A stretch of DNA of 28,079 bases from Clostridiales bacterium UBA1774. GTDB taxonomy: Bacteria; Bacillota; Clostridia; Oscillospirales; Oscillospiraceae. Shown here piece after piece: positions 7,318-14,230 of the stretch; position 1 is the first letter of the stretch; each line of letters starts with the position of its first letter. The notes under the pieces are model-generated. The model saw only the letters and a list, made by a program, of their open reading frames with translations, had not been told where the DNA came from and searched no databases. The position numbers were made by a program, and so were the translations under genes. The stretch covers positions 1 through 28,079 of the forward strand of contig DCGQ01000032.1 in the NCBI GenBank assembly GCA_002314635.1, in the 5' to 3' direction.

Positions 7318-8022
7318 TCAGCTCCAGCGCTTCTTCTCCAGAACCCGGACGGTCAGGAAAAGGAACACGGCTGCGGCACAGACATAGAAGAAAAAGTCAG
7401 CTACGGAGAAAACGCCGACGCGGAAGGTGTTGAACCGACGATAAATGGAGATCCAATACAGAATGGCTTTGATCCAGTTCAGATTGATCAGACTGTAGGC
7501 ATAGTCCATCAGGAACAGGAACACGTTGATGGCCAGTGTTGCGATGTTGGCAACCAGCTGGTTTTCGGTCAGAGAGGAGACGAAACAGCCGATTGCAATA
7601 TAAACAGCGCCGACAGCCAGCAGAGCCAGATAGTTGCCGAAGATGATGGCCACATTCGGCGTGCTGACAGCGGAAATGATAATGACTTGGACCAGCATGA
7701 GCAGAAGGGAAATCACATATACGAGGTAAGCGGAAAGAAACTTGCCGATCACAATGCCGGAAGGCTTCACAGGACTGGTAAGGAGAAGCTGATCGGTTTT
7801 CAGCTTGTAATCCTCACTGAAGGTACGCATGGTAAGAACGGGTACCAGAACCATCAGCGCATACAGCATGATGCTGTAGCAGGTGGTGAGCTGGTTTTCG
7901 CCGGTGACCATATTCAAAATGAAAAACACCAGATTCATCACGAAGATAAAAGCGGCTATAAACACATAGCCCACAGGCGAAGTGAAGTAAGCGCGAAGGT
8001 CGCGTTTCAGAATGGCAGTCAT
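7318..8022 (-). CDS. ABC-2 type permease (GldF-like)
   Basis: 234 residues with six predicted membrane helices: about 15-38, 49-65, 93-118, 125-150, 155-180 and 208-226. The N-terminus MTAILKRDLRAYFTSPVGYVF and the cytoplasmic loop with RTFSEDYKLKTDQLLLTSPV are typical of the permeases paired with GldG-like proteins; the latter is the probable coupling helix touching the ATPase. It should form the membrane channel with the ATPase encoded directly upstream. Start and upstream stop overlap (TGATG) and a very strong GGGGGAGGAGG precedes, so the two are coupled. An 88-bp gap separates it from the GldG-like gene, with no clear promoter in it. Confidence 0.9.
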   Translation of the reverse strand: MTAILKRDLRAYFTSPVGYVFIAAFIFVMNLVFFILNMVTGENQLTTCYSIMLYALMVLVPVLTMRTFSEDYKLKTDQLLLTSPVKPSGIVIGKFLSAYLVYVISLLLMLVQVIIISAVSTPNVAIIFGNYLALLAVGAVYIAIGCFVSSLTENQLVANIATLAINVFLFLMDYAYSLINLNWIKAILYWISIYRRFNTFRVGVFSVADFFFYVCAAAVFLFLTVRVLEKKRWS

Positions 8023-9113
8023 CAGATATCCTCCTCCCCCGGATTACCAGCAGTGGTATTCAGCTCGGGTTCTGCAATCGGTTCCTCTTCCGGCTTTTCT
8101 TCGGCGCCGCCGCTGATGTTCAGCGCGGTATCGGCGGAAACCTTCGTAGGCTGCTTCGCCTGAGGATGGCGGACCTTCTTCTTTTCTTCGACCAGCTTCA
8201 TGAAGATGTCTTCCAGACTCAGATCCATGCTCTTAAGCTGCAGAATCGGGTATCCGGCTTTTGCAAGCGCCACAAACATGGGTTTGCGGATGTCAACATT
8301 GGGCTTCGCTTCCACAAGAAAATCGTAGGAACCCTTTTCCGCCTGTACGGTCACATCGGCAAACTGAACGCCCTCGATGCCGCGAAGAATCTTGCGGACG
8401 ATATCCCGGGGGCCGGCAACACGGACGGAAAGCTTTCGATCACCGGTAATGAGACTGGAGAGGTTTTCCGGCTTATCATCGGCAACGATCTGCCCGTTGT
8501 TGATAACAAGAACACGCTCGCATATGGCACTGACTTCCTGCAGAATGTGGGTGGACAGAACGATGGTTCTGTTTTTGCCCAGCGTTTTGATCACATTCCG
8601 GATCTCGATGATCTGCTTCGGGTCAAGGCCCACAGTCGGCTCGTCAAGAATCAGAACCTCGGGATTTCCGATCAGTGCCTGCGCCATGCCCACACGCTGT
8701 TTATAGCCCTTGGACAGGTTGTGAATGACGCGCTTGTACTGATCCTTCAAACCGACCATTTCGCAGATCTCGCCGATATGGGTGCTGCGTTTGAGACCGT
8801 CAACATCCTTCAGGTCATAGATGAAGTTCAGATACTCCTCAACGGTCATGTCCAGATACAGCGGCGGCTGTTCCGGCAGATAGCCGATCTGACGCTTGGC
8901 CGCCACCGGATCCTCCAGCACGTCGATGCCGCCGATTCTGGCAGCACCGGAGGATGCGGAAAGATAACCGGTAATGATGTTCATGGTAGTGGATTTGCCT
9001 GCGCCGTTTGGTCCTAGAAAGCCTACGATCTCACCGTCGTTAATGGTGAAGGAAAGCCGGTCAATGCCACGTTTTTTTCCGTAGGTTTTGGTTAAGCTGG
9101 ATACTTCAATCAT
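8022..9113 (-). CDS. ABC transporter ATP-binding protein (GldA-like)
   Basis: 363 residues. The nucleotide-binding domain is complete: Walker A GPNGAGKS at 34-41, Q-loop around YLPEQ (79-82), signature LSKGY at 133-137, Walker B VLILDE at 153-158 and the switch histidine H189. A regulatory region follows, then about 45 residues of low-complexity Pro/Glu/Ala-rich tail that is outside the conserved family and probably disordered. It energises the permease encoded immediately downstream. ATG at 9113 is chosen because GGGGGGAA precedes it and MIEVSSLTKTYG is the usual N-terminus; a start at 9161 would add an Arg-rich unconserved stretch. It is the first gene of the operon, with a promoter at 9206-9234 and an 86-nt leader. 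Confidence 0.93.
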   Translation of the reverse strand: MIEVSSLTKTYGKKRGIDRLSFTINDGEIVGFLGPNGAGKSTTMNIITGYLSASSGAARIGGIDVLEDPVAAKRQIGYLPEQPPLYLDMTVEEYLNFIYDLKDVDGLKRSTHIGEICEMVGLKDQYKRVIHNLSKGYKQRVGMAQALIGNPEVLILDEPTVGLDPKQIIEIRNVIKTLGKNRTIVLSTHILQEVSAICERVLVINNGQIVADDKPENLSSLITGDRKLSVRVAGPRDIVRKILRGIEGVQFADVTVQAEKGSYDFLVEAKPNVDIRKPMFVALAKAGYPILQLKSMDLSLEDIFMKLVEEKKKVRHPQAKQPTKVSADTALNISGGAEEKPEEEPIAEPELNTTAGNPGEEDI

Positions 9114-9193
9114 GCGATGTTCCCCCCTGGTGTTTCGCCGCCGAAAGCGGTAAATGCACATTATCGTGTATGCAACGAGTTTTGGCTACCTAT

Positions 9194-9207
9194 ATGTGCA
9201 GGCACAT
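9194..9207. promoter_or_regulatory. Palindrome at the ABC operon start site, possible operator
   Basis: ATGTGC-AG-GCACAT is a perfect 6-2-6 inverted repeat covering the predicted transcription start of the ABC operon and touching its -10. GCACATTAT, which overlaps one half-site, recurs at 9156-9164 in the leader. The position suits a repressor operator; the regulator is unknown. Confidence 0.4.
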
Positions 9208-9234
9208 TATAGCATTAAAATCCGCATTTTACAA
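9206..9234 (-). promoter_or_regulatory. Sigma-A promoter of the ABC operon
   Basis: On the minus strand TTGTAA (9229-9234), 17 bases and a perfect TATAAT (9206-9211). Predicted start near 9199. Confidence 0.8.
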
Positions 9235-9336
9235 CAGAATTTCCAAAGAGTTGCCGTGGCTTTTCACGGATAACTGTAACATTTTTCTGAACAACTTACA
9301 GAACTGAAAATATCGGAAAGGAAATGAAAAAAACAG

Positions 9337-9365
9337 TTGCAAATTGGGATACGTTGTGCTATACT
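9337..9365 (+). promoter_or_regulatory. Promoter of rpmE
   Basis: TTGCAA (9337-9342), a 17-base spacer and TATACT (9360-9365). The nine-base word GTTGCAAAT covers the -35 (9336-9344) and recurs 37 bases on (9373-9381) in the leader. Confidence 0.75.
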
Positions 9366-9404
9366 CTCCAGCGTTGCAAATAAAAGAGAAAGAGGTGAAC
9401 TGAA

Positions 9405-9605
9405 GTGAAGGAAGGTATCCATCCCAATTACTATCAGACCACTATTAAGTGCGCGTGCGGCGAAGTGATCGCCACCGGCTCCACAAAACAGGATATCAAG
9501 GTTGAAATCTGCTCGAAGTGCCACCCCTTTTTCACCGGTAAGCAGAAGCTGGTCGATACGAGCGGCCGTGTAGATAAGTTCAACAAGAAGTTTGGACTGG
9601 CCTGA
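9405..9605 (+). CDS. rpmE: 50S ribosomal protein L31, zinc-binding form
   Basis: 66 residues, the normal length. L31 bridges the 50S and 30S subunits. The zinc ligands C16, C18 (CAC), C36 and C39 (CSKC) are all present, so this is the C+ form, whose zinc can be released under shortage when a C- paralogue replaces it. The conserved HPNY near the N-terminus and the HPFFTGKQK block after the last cysteine are intact. The start is GTG at 9405, seven bases after AGAGGTG; no in-frame ATG is available. It has its own promoter and a strong terminator, so it is monocistronic although hflX begins 38 bases after the terminator. Confidence 0.97.
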   Translation: MKEGIHPNYYQTTIKCACGEVIATGSTKQDIKVEICSKCHPFFTGKQKLVDTSGRVDKFNKKFGLA

Positions 9606-9619
9606 TCTGTGGGAATTTG

Positions 9620-9653
9620 GAGACTCCGCGCTCTGCGTGCGGAGTCTCTTTTT
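9620..9653 (+). terminator. Terminator of rpmE
   Basis: A ten-base perfect stem GAGACTCCGC (9620-9629) with its complement at 9639-9648, nine-base loop, followed by five T. Confidence 0.9.
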
Positions 9654-9691
9654 ATATCCTTAAAAACGAATAGAGAAAGAAGGGACGGAAA

Positions 9692-10969
9692 ATCGATACA
9701 GAGGTAAAGAACAGAGAGCGGGCGATCCTTGTCGGCCTCTCGGCAGACAGTATGGAACCGGAGGAACGCAGCGATGACATCAGCATGAACGAGCTGGCGT
9801 CTCTGCTGGAAACAGCCGGCGGCATCTCTGTGGGTTGGTCCCTGCAGAACCGGGATACGCCGGATCCGGGCAGTTTCATCGGTTCCGGAAAAGCGAAAGA
9901 AATCCGCGATACGATCGCGGCAGAACACTGCGATCTGGCTGTTTTTGATAATGAACTGTCACCCTCTCAGATGCGGGTACTGACGGAGACTCTGGGTGTA
10001 AAGGTGCTGGACCGAAGCGGCCTGATTCTGGATATCTTTGCCGGAAGAGCGCAGACACGGGAAGGCCGGCTGCAGGTTGAACTGGCACAGTATCAGTATC
10101 TTCTGCCCCGCCTCACCGGTATGTGGACCCATCTGGTGCGTCAGACTGCGTCCGGCGGCAGAAGTCCCATCGGCACCAGAGGCCCGGGTGAAACCCAGCT
10201 GGAAACGGACCGGCGGCACATTCGCCGGAAGATTCAGAAGCTGAAGGAAGAACTGGAGGAGGTGCGGCGTGTCCGCGGCACCCAACGCCGTCAGAGACAG
10301 AAGAATGATATGCCCACAGTTGCATTGGTTGGTTATACCAATGCGGGAAAAAGCACACTTCTGAATGCGCTGACCGGTGCGGGAATCCACACCGGTAACC
10401 GGCTTTTTGACACGCTGGATACGACCACGCGCAGGCTGAGTCTGGATGATACCATGGATGTGCTGCTCAGCGATACCGTCGGTTTCATCCGCAAGCTGCC
10501 GACGCAGCTGGTGGCGGCCTTTAAGGCAACATTGGAGGAACTGAGCTACGCGGATGTGATCCTGCATGTGATCGATGTGTCGAATCCGGATTGGCAGCAG
10601 CAGGTGAAGATCACCGAAGATCTGATTCGGGAGCTGGGCGTGGAGAGCACGCCTCGTCTTGAAGTGCTGAACAAATGCGACCTGTGCAATCCGGAGCTGC
10701 TGCCCCGGCGGGAGGACGCAGTCTGCATTTCCGCCGTGTCCGGTGACGGACTGGAGGAACTGAAACAGAAGGTTTTTGCCATTCTGACGCGGGGAGAGAA
10801 GCAGGTGACCTTCCTGCTGCCCTATGCTCGCGGCGGAGAGCTGGAGAATTTGCACAATACCTGCCGCGTGAAGGAAACCGAGTATACGGAGAACGGCATC
10901 CGTATCACAGCGGTGTGCCCTCCGGATGTGTACGGCAGACTGCGGGACTTCATTCAGACGGATGAATGA
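9692..10969 (+). CDS. hflX: GTPase HflX, with apparent AUC start
   Basis: Ribosome-associated GTPase that splits stalled or hibernating 70S ribosomes, for example after heat or antibiotic stress. With the start proposed here it has 425 residues. The N-terminal domain begins RERAILVGLSADS, then the HflX glycine-rich GSGKAKE loop and the GTRGPGETQLETDRR linker, a coiled coil, and the G domain: G1 GYTNAGKST at about 214-222, G3 DTVGF, G4 NKCD. The first ATG in frame (9752) would delete the first conserved strand and has no ribosome binding site. The frame is open back to the TAG at 9671 but contains no ATG, GTG, TTG or CTG before 9752. ATC at 9692 lies six bases after GAAGGGA and gives the expected N-terminus. 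It overlaps the next gene by 8 bases. Confidence 0.9.
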   Translation: MDTEVKNRERAILVGLSADSMEPEERSDDISMNELASLLETAGGISVGWSLQNRDTPDPGSFIGSGKAKEIRDTIAAEHCDLAVFDNELSPSQMRVLTETLGVKVLDRSGLILDIFAGRAQTREGRLQVELAQYQYLLPRLTGMWTHLVRQTASGGRSPIGTRGPGETQLETDRRHIRRKIQKLKEELEEVRRVRGTQRRQRQKNDMPTVALVGYTNAGKSTLLNALTGAGIHTGNRLFDTLDTTTRRLSLDDTMDVLLSDTVGFIRKLPTQLVAAFKATLEELSYADVILHVIDVSNPDWQQQVKITEDLIRELGVESTPRLEVLNKCDLCNPELLPRREDAVCISAVSGDGLEELKQKVFAILTRGEKQVTFLLPYARGGELENLHNTCRVKETEYTENGIRITAVCPPDVYGRLRDFIQTDE

Positions 10970-11594
10970 GGGCTACAAAACGCCTGCCGGGTTCGGCGAG
11001 GCGGAGTTTATCGAGAAGCGTTCCCGCTTTATCGGCAGAGTCTGGCCGGTGGAAACAGAAACGGAAGCGCTGGAACTTCTGAAGGAAATCCGATCGAAGC
11101 ACTGGGATGCGACGCATAATGTGTATGCCTATATTCTGCGGGAAGGCGGAACCATGCGCTATTCGGATGACGGAGAGCCGCAGGGCACCTCCGGTATGCC
11201 CACCCTGTCCGTCTTTCGGGGACAGGAGGTGCAGAATGTGCTGTGTATCGTAACCCGGTATTTCGGCGGGATCCTGCTGGGAACCGGAGGACTGGTTCGG
11301 GCTTATTCCCAGACGGCTAAGCTGGCTCTGGAAGCTGCCGGACTGGCTCAGGTGCGTCTTTGGGAGCAACTGCTGATCGCCTGTCCGTATAACCTGTACG
11401 AGCGGGTTCACAGAGAACTGGACTTTGCCGGTGCGGTGATCACGGATACCGGCTTCGGAACAGATGTGTCGCTGGAAGTGCTGCTGGAGAAGGGAAAAGC
11501 ACAGCCATTGAATGAGAAACTGCGGGAGCTCAGTGCGGGAACCGTGGAAGCACTGATTTTGGGAGAAGAATACCGGGCCGTGAGGCTCGAATAA
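10962..11594 (+). CDS. YigZ/IMPACT family protein
   Basis: 210 residues, the usual size. The N-terminal UPF0029 domain shows the family's hallmark blocks: THNVYAYIL, RYSDDGEPQGTSG at about residues 66-78, and VTRYFGGILLGTGGLVRAYS in the middle. A ferredoxin-like C-terminal domain follows. Eukaryotic relatives (IMPACT, Yih1) regulate the eIF2 kinase GCN2; the bacterial role is unsettled, though binding to RNA or ribosomes has been proposed. The start at 10962 overlaps the hflX stop by eight bases; an in-frame ATG at 10926 lies inside hflX and adds unconserved residues. Coupling to hflX suggests a link to translation, which is inference. Confidence 0.93.
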   Translation: MNEGYKTPAGFGEAEFIEKRSRFIGRVWPVETETEALELLKEIRSKHWDATHNVYAYILREGGTMRYSDDGEPQGTSGMPTLSVFRGQEVQNVLCIVTRYFGGILLGTGGLVRAYSQTAKLALEAAGLAQVRLWEQLLIACPYNLYERVHRELDFAGAVITDTGFGTDVSLEVLLEKGKAQPLNEKLRELSAGTVEALILGEEYRAVRLE

Positions 11595-11607
11595 GGAGGA
11601 CATATTC

Positions 11608-12033
11608 ATGGCAGACAAGCTCATACTGGAAGTATACGTGGACATCAAGCCCGGCGATGTATCCGCCTTCAAGGGACCTGCCGGAGAAGTGGTGACGATT
11701 CCCTTCAGCGGCAGAGCGGAAGGTCCCATCTTCAATGGCGTTGTGCGTCCCGGTGCAGTGGACACCCAGCGGGTGAACCTCAGCGGCGTGCGGCATATGT
11801 CCGCCCGCTATATGCTGGACGGTGTGGATTCGGAGGGAAAGCCGTGCCATATTTTCATTGAGAATAACGGATGGTTTAACGGTATGGAGATTCCCTTCAA
11901 GACGGTTCCTACCTTCCTGACAGACAGCCCCACGCTGGCACCCTATCTGCATCAGAATAAGTTCCGCGGAGAGGGACACGGCCGGGAAGGCGGCGTCCTG
12001 ATCAAGCTCTTTGAGGTCTGCCCGGAGAATTAA
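11608..12033 (+). CDS. DUF3237 domain protein
   Basis: 141 residues forming a single DUF3237 (UPF0311-like) domain, a beta-barrel of unknown function found in many Clostridia. Characteristic parts are ILEVYVDIKPG near the N-terminus, the middle stretch GVVRPGAVDTQ, and ARYMLDGVDSEGKPCHIFIEN, in which residues of a presumed ligand pocket lie. The terminal region with a conserved VLIKLFEV completes the barrel. AAGGAGG ends eight bases before the ATG. It follows the YigZ-family gene by 13 bases and ends the hflX group at a terminator. No signal peptide, so cytoplasmic. Confidence 0.85.
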   Translation: MADKLILEVYVDIKPGDVSAFKGPAGEVVTIPFSGRAEGPIFNGVVRPGAVDTQRVNLSGVRHMSARYMLDGVDSEGKPCHIFIENNGWFNGMEIPFKTVPTFLTDSPTLAPYLHQNKFRGEGHGREGGVLIKLFEVCPEN

Positions 12034-12046
12034 CCGGGACAGCAGC

Positions 12047-12090
12047 AAGCCTCCGGCGGTGTCGAAAAAAACGAACCGCCGGAGGCTTTT
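12047..12090 (+). terminator. Terminator of the hflX operon
   Basis: A 14-bp perfect stem (12047-12060 with 12075-12088) around an A-rich 14-base loop, ending in four T. No T run on the minus strand. Confidence 0.8.
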
Positions 12091-12123
12091 CCTGTCTGTA
12101 TCGGGCCGGGACGATATGCTCGG

Positions 12124-12447
12124 TCAGTGAAAGTGCTTCAGGATCATTACGCAGTTATCAATGATCGCGTCGTAATTCTGGGCATCGGCGATCTGCGCGG
12201 CCTGTTCCGGGTCGGCAGAGGCGGCAGCGGAAGCCTCGGAATAGCAGAAACTGCCGACGCGAATGTCCGCACAATCGAAGTCAGCCGCACTGTCAGCCTT
12301 TGAAAGAACGGAAATGCGCGCATCACTGTCGATAAAAACCGCAAACCGGAAGCCGGGTTTTTTCATGGCCTGCTGATTGGCGCTTTTCAGAGCGGCTTTC
12401 AGCTCCGCACGATGGCTCTGGATGATCGGAACAAAAGAATTATCCAT
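12124..12447 (-). CDS. Small hypothetical protein co-transcribed with a flavodoxin
   Basis: 107 residues, unrecognised. The first half has a helix (residues about 8-28) followed by a strand-like FRFAVFIDSD and SVLSKADSA, the middle is rich in Ala/Ser/Asp (about 70-90), and the end NYDAIIDNCVMILKHFH is helical and could be amphipathic. No membrane segment or cofactor motif is visible. It begins 11 bases after the stop of the flavodoxin-like gene, with GCAGGT as a modest ribosome binding site, so the two form an operon. A role linked to that flavin protein is inference only. Confidence 0.65.
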   Translation of the reverse strand: MDNSFVPIIQSHRAELKAALKSANQQAMKKPGFRFAVFIDSDARISVLSKADSAADFDCADIRVGSFCYSEASAAASADPEQAAQIADAQNYDAIIDNCVMILKHFH

Positions 12448-12458
12448 ACCTGCGGATG

Positions 12459-12854
12459 TTAGAGAATGCCGTTATCTTTCAGCCATGCGGTCAGCTTTTC
12501 GCCGCCTTCCGCCACATCAACACCCTTGATGGGCAGTGTGGGGAATACCTTGGCACCCTTGCAAAGCTTCACCATATCCTCGCCTACATTCTGCAGGCCG
12601 CCCATACCATGGGTGCAGAAGGGCGCAACGGTGCAGCCGGTCAGGTCGATGCTCTGAATATAGGCGGCCATATCGGGAGCAACGGTGGCGGAGTAGTTGG
12701 GAGTTCCCAGAAAAACCAGATCATATGCAGAGAAATCAGGCTTGGGATCATCAATACTGAGCAGATCGCCGCCGACCTGCGCCTGAATCATCTCGGCCAG
12801 CTTCTTCGTGTTGCCGGACTTGGAAAAATAAACGATGAGCTTTTTGGAATACAT
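12459..12854 (-). CDS. Flavodoxin-like protein
   Basis: 131 residues, short for a flavodoxin (usually 140-180). The FMN phosphate loop is SKSGNTKKLAE after the first strand (residues about 11-21), and the aromatic-containing loop GTPNYSATVAP (about 50-60) fits the flavin-stacking region. It should carry electrons or act as a small NAD(P)H-dependent flavoprotein; partner unknown. ATG at 12854 follows AAGGGG. It leads a two-gene unit with the unknown 107-residue protein, driven by a promoter at 12885-12912, divergent from the esterase gene. Shortness suggests one of the reduced flavodoxin families common in anaerobes. Confidence 0.85.
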   Translation of the reverse strand: MYSKKLIVYFSKSGNTKKLAEMIQAQVGGDLLSIDDPKPDFSAYDLVFLGTPNYSATVAPDMAAYIQSIDLTGCTVAPFCTHGMGGLQNVGEDMVKLCKGAKVFPTLPIKGVDVAEGGEKLTAWLKDNGIL

Positions 12855-12884
12855 ACTATCAGACCCCTTTCTTTTATTATGTAT

Positions 12885-12912
12885 AGAATACCATGTTTTT
12901 CGGACAAGTCAA
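12885..12912 (-). promoter_or_regulatory. Extended -10 promoter for the flavodoxin operon
   Basis: On the minus strand TTGACT (12907-12912), 16 bases, then TATTCT (12885-12890) preceded by TGG, an extended -10. Start codon about 30 bases on. Confidence 0.55.
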
Positions 12913-12937
12913 TCGATGTTACAGAATGTTTTCGACG

Positions 12938-12967
12938 TTGACAGCGGGAATCATACGGTATTATACT
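12938..12967 (+). promoter_or_regulatory. Promoter for the esterase gene
   Basis: TTGACA (12938-12943), 18-base spacer, TATACT (12962-12967). Divergent from the flavodoxin promoter, with 25 bases between the two -35 boxes. Confidence 0.75.
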
Positions 12968-12993
12968 GAAGAAAAAAACAGGAGGATGTTCCC

Positions 12994-14166
12994 ATGCAAT
13001 TCAGTTTTCTGGATAACCGAGTATATGACGATCGGGTGACTGCTTTCCTGCCGCAGGAAAAGCAAAGCCTGCCGGGCAGCACTTTTTTCGACAGAACCGA
13101 GCTGGATACCGGCGTTAAGGTGAGCGATAACGGGGATGTATCTTTTGGCTATTATGCTCCCAAGGCCGGGGAAGTCAGCGTTGTGTTCGGGATCCGGTCC
13201 GATGCACCTGTGAAAATGGAAAAGGGCGAAGACGGTGTCTGGCACATGACGCTCCGCTACGACAGCAGCTTCCGAGGCCCCAAAGCATTCTGGTTCCGGG
13301 TGGACGGCGTGGACTGTCTCAGCACCTATTGCCCCATCTATTACAGTCACAGTCAGGCGATCAACTATGTGGAAATCCCGGATCCGGACGCGCCGTTTGT
13401 GCTGATGCAGAAGGTGCCGCATGGCAGCGTGAACACAGAATACTACTGGTCGGATGCACTGGAAGACTGGCACCGCTGCCTTGTCTACACACCGCCCGGC
13501 TATCAGGAGGGCGGCGAATATCCGGTTCTCTATCTGCAGCACGGACACGGGGAAAACGAAACCAGCTGGGTCTATAACGGCAGGGCAAACCATATTATGG
13601 ATAATCTGCTGGCGGCCGGTGAAGCAGTTCCGTTCCTGATTGTGATGAACGATGGCATGGCACGCAAAAAAGGCAGCTCCGGCTTCGGCGGCCCCGGCTT
13701 CGAGGAGCTGCTCCTGCAGGACTGCATTCCGTTCATCGAAAGCAGATACCATGTAAAAAAGGATAAGTGGAGCCGGGCGATTGCCGGTTTCTCCATGGGT
13801 TCCATGCAGGCCAGCATGATCGGTCTGGGACATACGGATGTCTTTGCCTATGTGGGCCTTTTCGCCGGGTTTATGCGGAAGATCGGACCCATGGCTCAGG
13901 ATGGAAATCTGCTGGAGATCAACCCCCATCTGGCCATTCTGGAGGACCCGGAGCGGTTCAACAAAGAAGTGAAACTGCTTTATCGCGGAATCGGATCGGC
14001 CGATGCCCATGTAGCCACATTCCGGGAGGATGATGAAATCTGTCGGGAACGCGGATATGACCGATATCCGAATCTGGTTCGGAACATGGTGCCTGGTTAT
14101 CCGCACGACTGGGCGGTCATGCGGATTCTGCTGCATGATTTCGCAAAGCGGATTTTCCGCGGCTGA
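12994..14166 (+). CDS. Putative carbohydrate esterase (esterase D / CE1-like)
   Basis: 390 residues. Residues about 40-125 form an N-terminal immunoglobulin-like domain as in bacterial glycoside- and ester-cleaving enzymes, and about 150-390 an alpha/beta hydrolase of the esterase D/feruloyl esterase group. Visible landmarks are HRCLVYTPPGY leading into the fold, the oxyanion region LQHGHGENETSW, the nucleophile elbow GFSMG (S267) and the catalytic H371 in PHDW. The acid residue lies in the 315-345 region but cannot be assigned by eye. No signal peptide, so it probably acts on short acetylated or feruloylated oligosaccharides inside the cell; substrate is inference. AGGAGG precedes ATG 12994. 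Confidence 0.88.
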   Translation: MQFSFLDNRVYDDRVTAFLPQEKQSLPGSTFFDRTELDTGVKVSDNGDVSFGYYAPKAGEVSVVFGIRSDAPVKMEKGEDGVWHMTLRYDSSFRGPKAFWFRVDGVDCLSTYCPIYYSHSQAINYVEIPDPDAPFVLMQKVPHGSVNTEYYWSDALEDWHRCLVYTPPGYQEGGEYPVLYLQHGHGENETSWVYNGRANHIMDNLLAAGEAVPFLIVMNDGMARKKGSSGFGGPGFEELLLQDCIPFIESRYHVKKDKWSRAIAGFSMGSMQASMIGLGHTDVFAYVGLFAGFMRKIGPMAQDGNLLEINPHLAILEDPERFNKEVKLLYRGIGSADAHVATFREDDEICRERGYDRYPNLVRNMVPGYPHDWAVMRILLHDFAKRIFRG

Positions 14167-14176
14167 GATCACTACG

Positions 14177-14214
14177 AACCCCTGCCTTGCGCTGAAACAA
14201 GACAGGGGTTTTCT
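14177..14214 (+). terminator. Terminator-like hairpin between the esterase and sbcD
   Basis: AACCCCTG (14177-14184) pairs with CAGGGGTT (14203-14210), followed by TTCT after the last two T. It is modest, and no separate sbcD promoter is apparent, so partial read-through into sbcDC is likely. Confidence 0.6.
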
Positions 14215-14230
14215 GTCAGGAGTGTGAGTC

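Noticed and set aside
8166..9017. 283-codon plus-strand open frame opposite the ABC ATPase gene
   Set aside because: Mirrors the conserved ATPase codons; no independent coding evidence.
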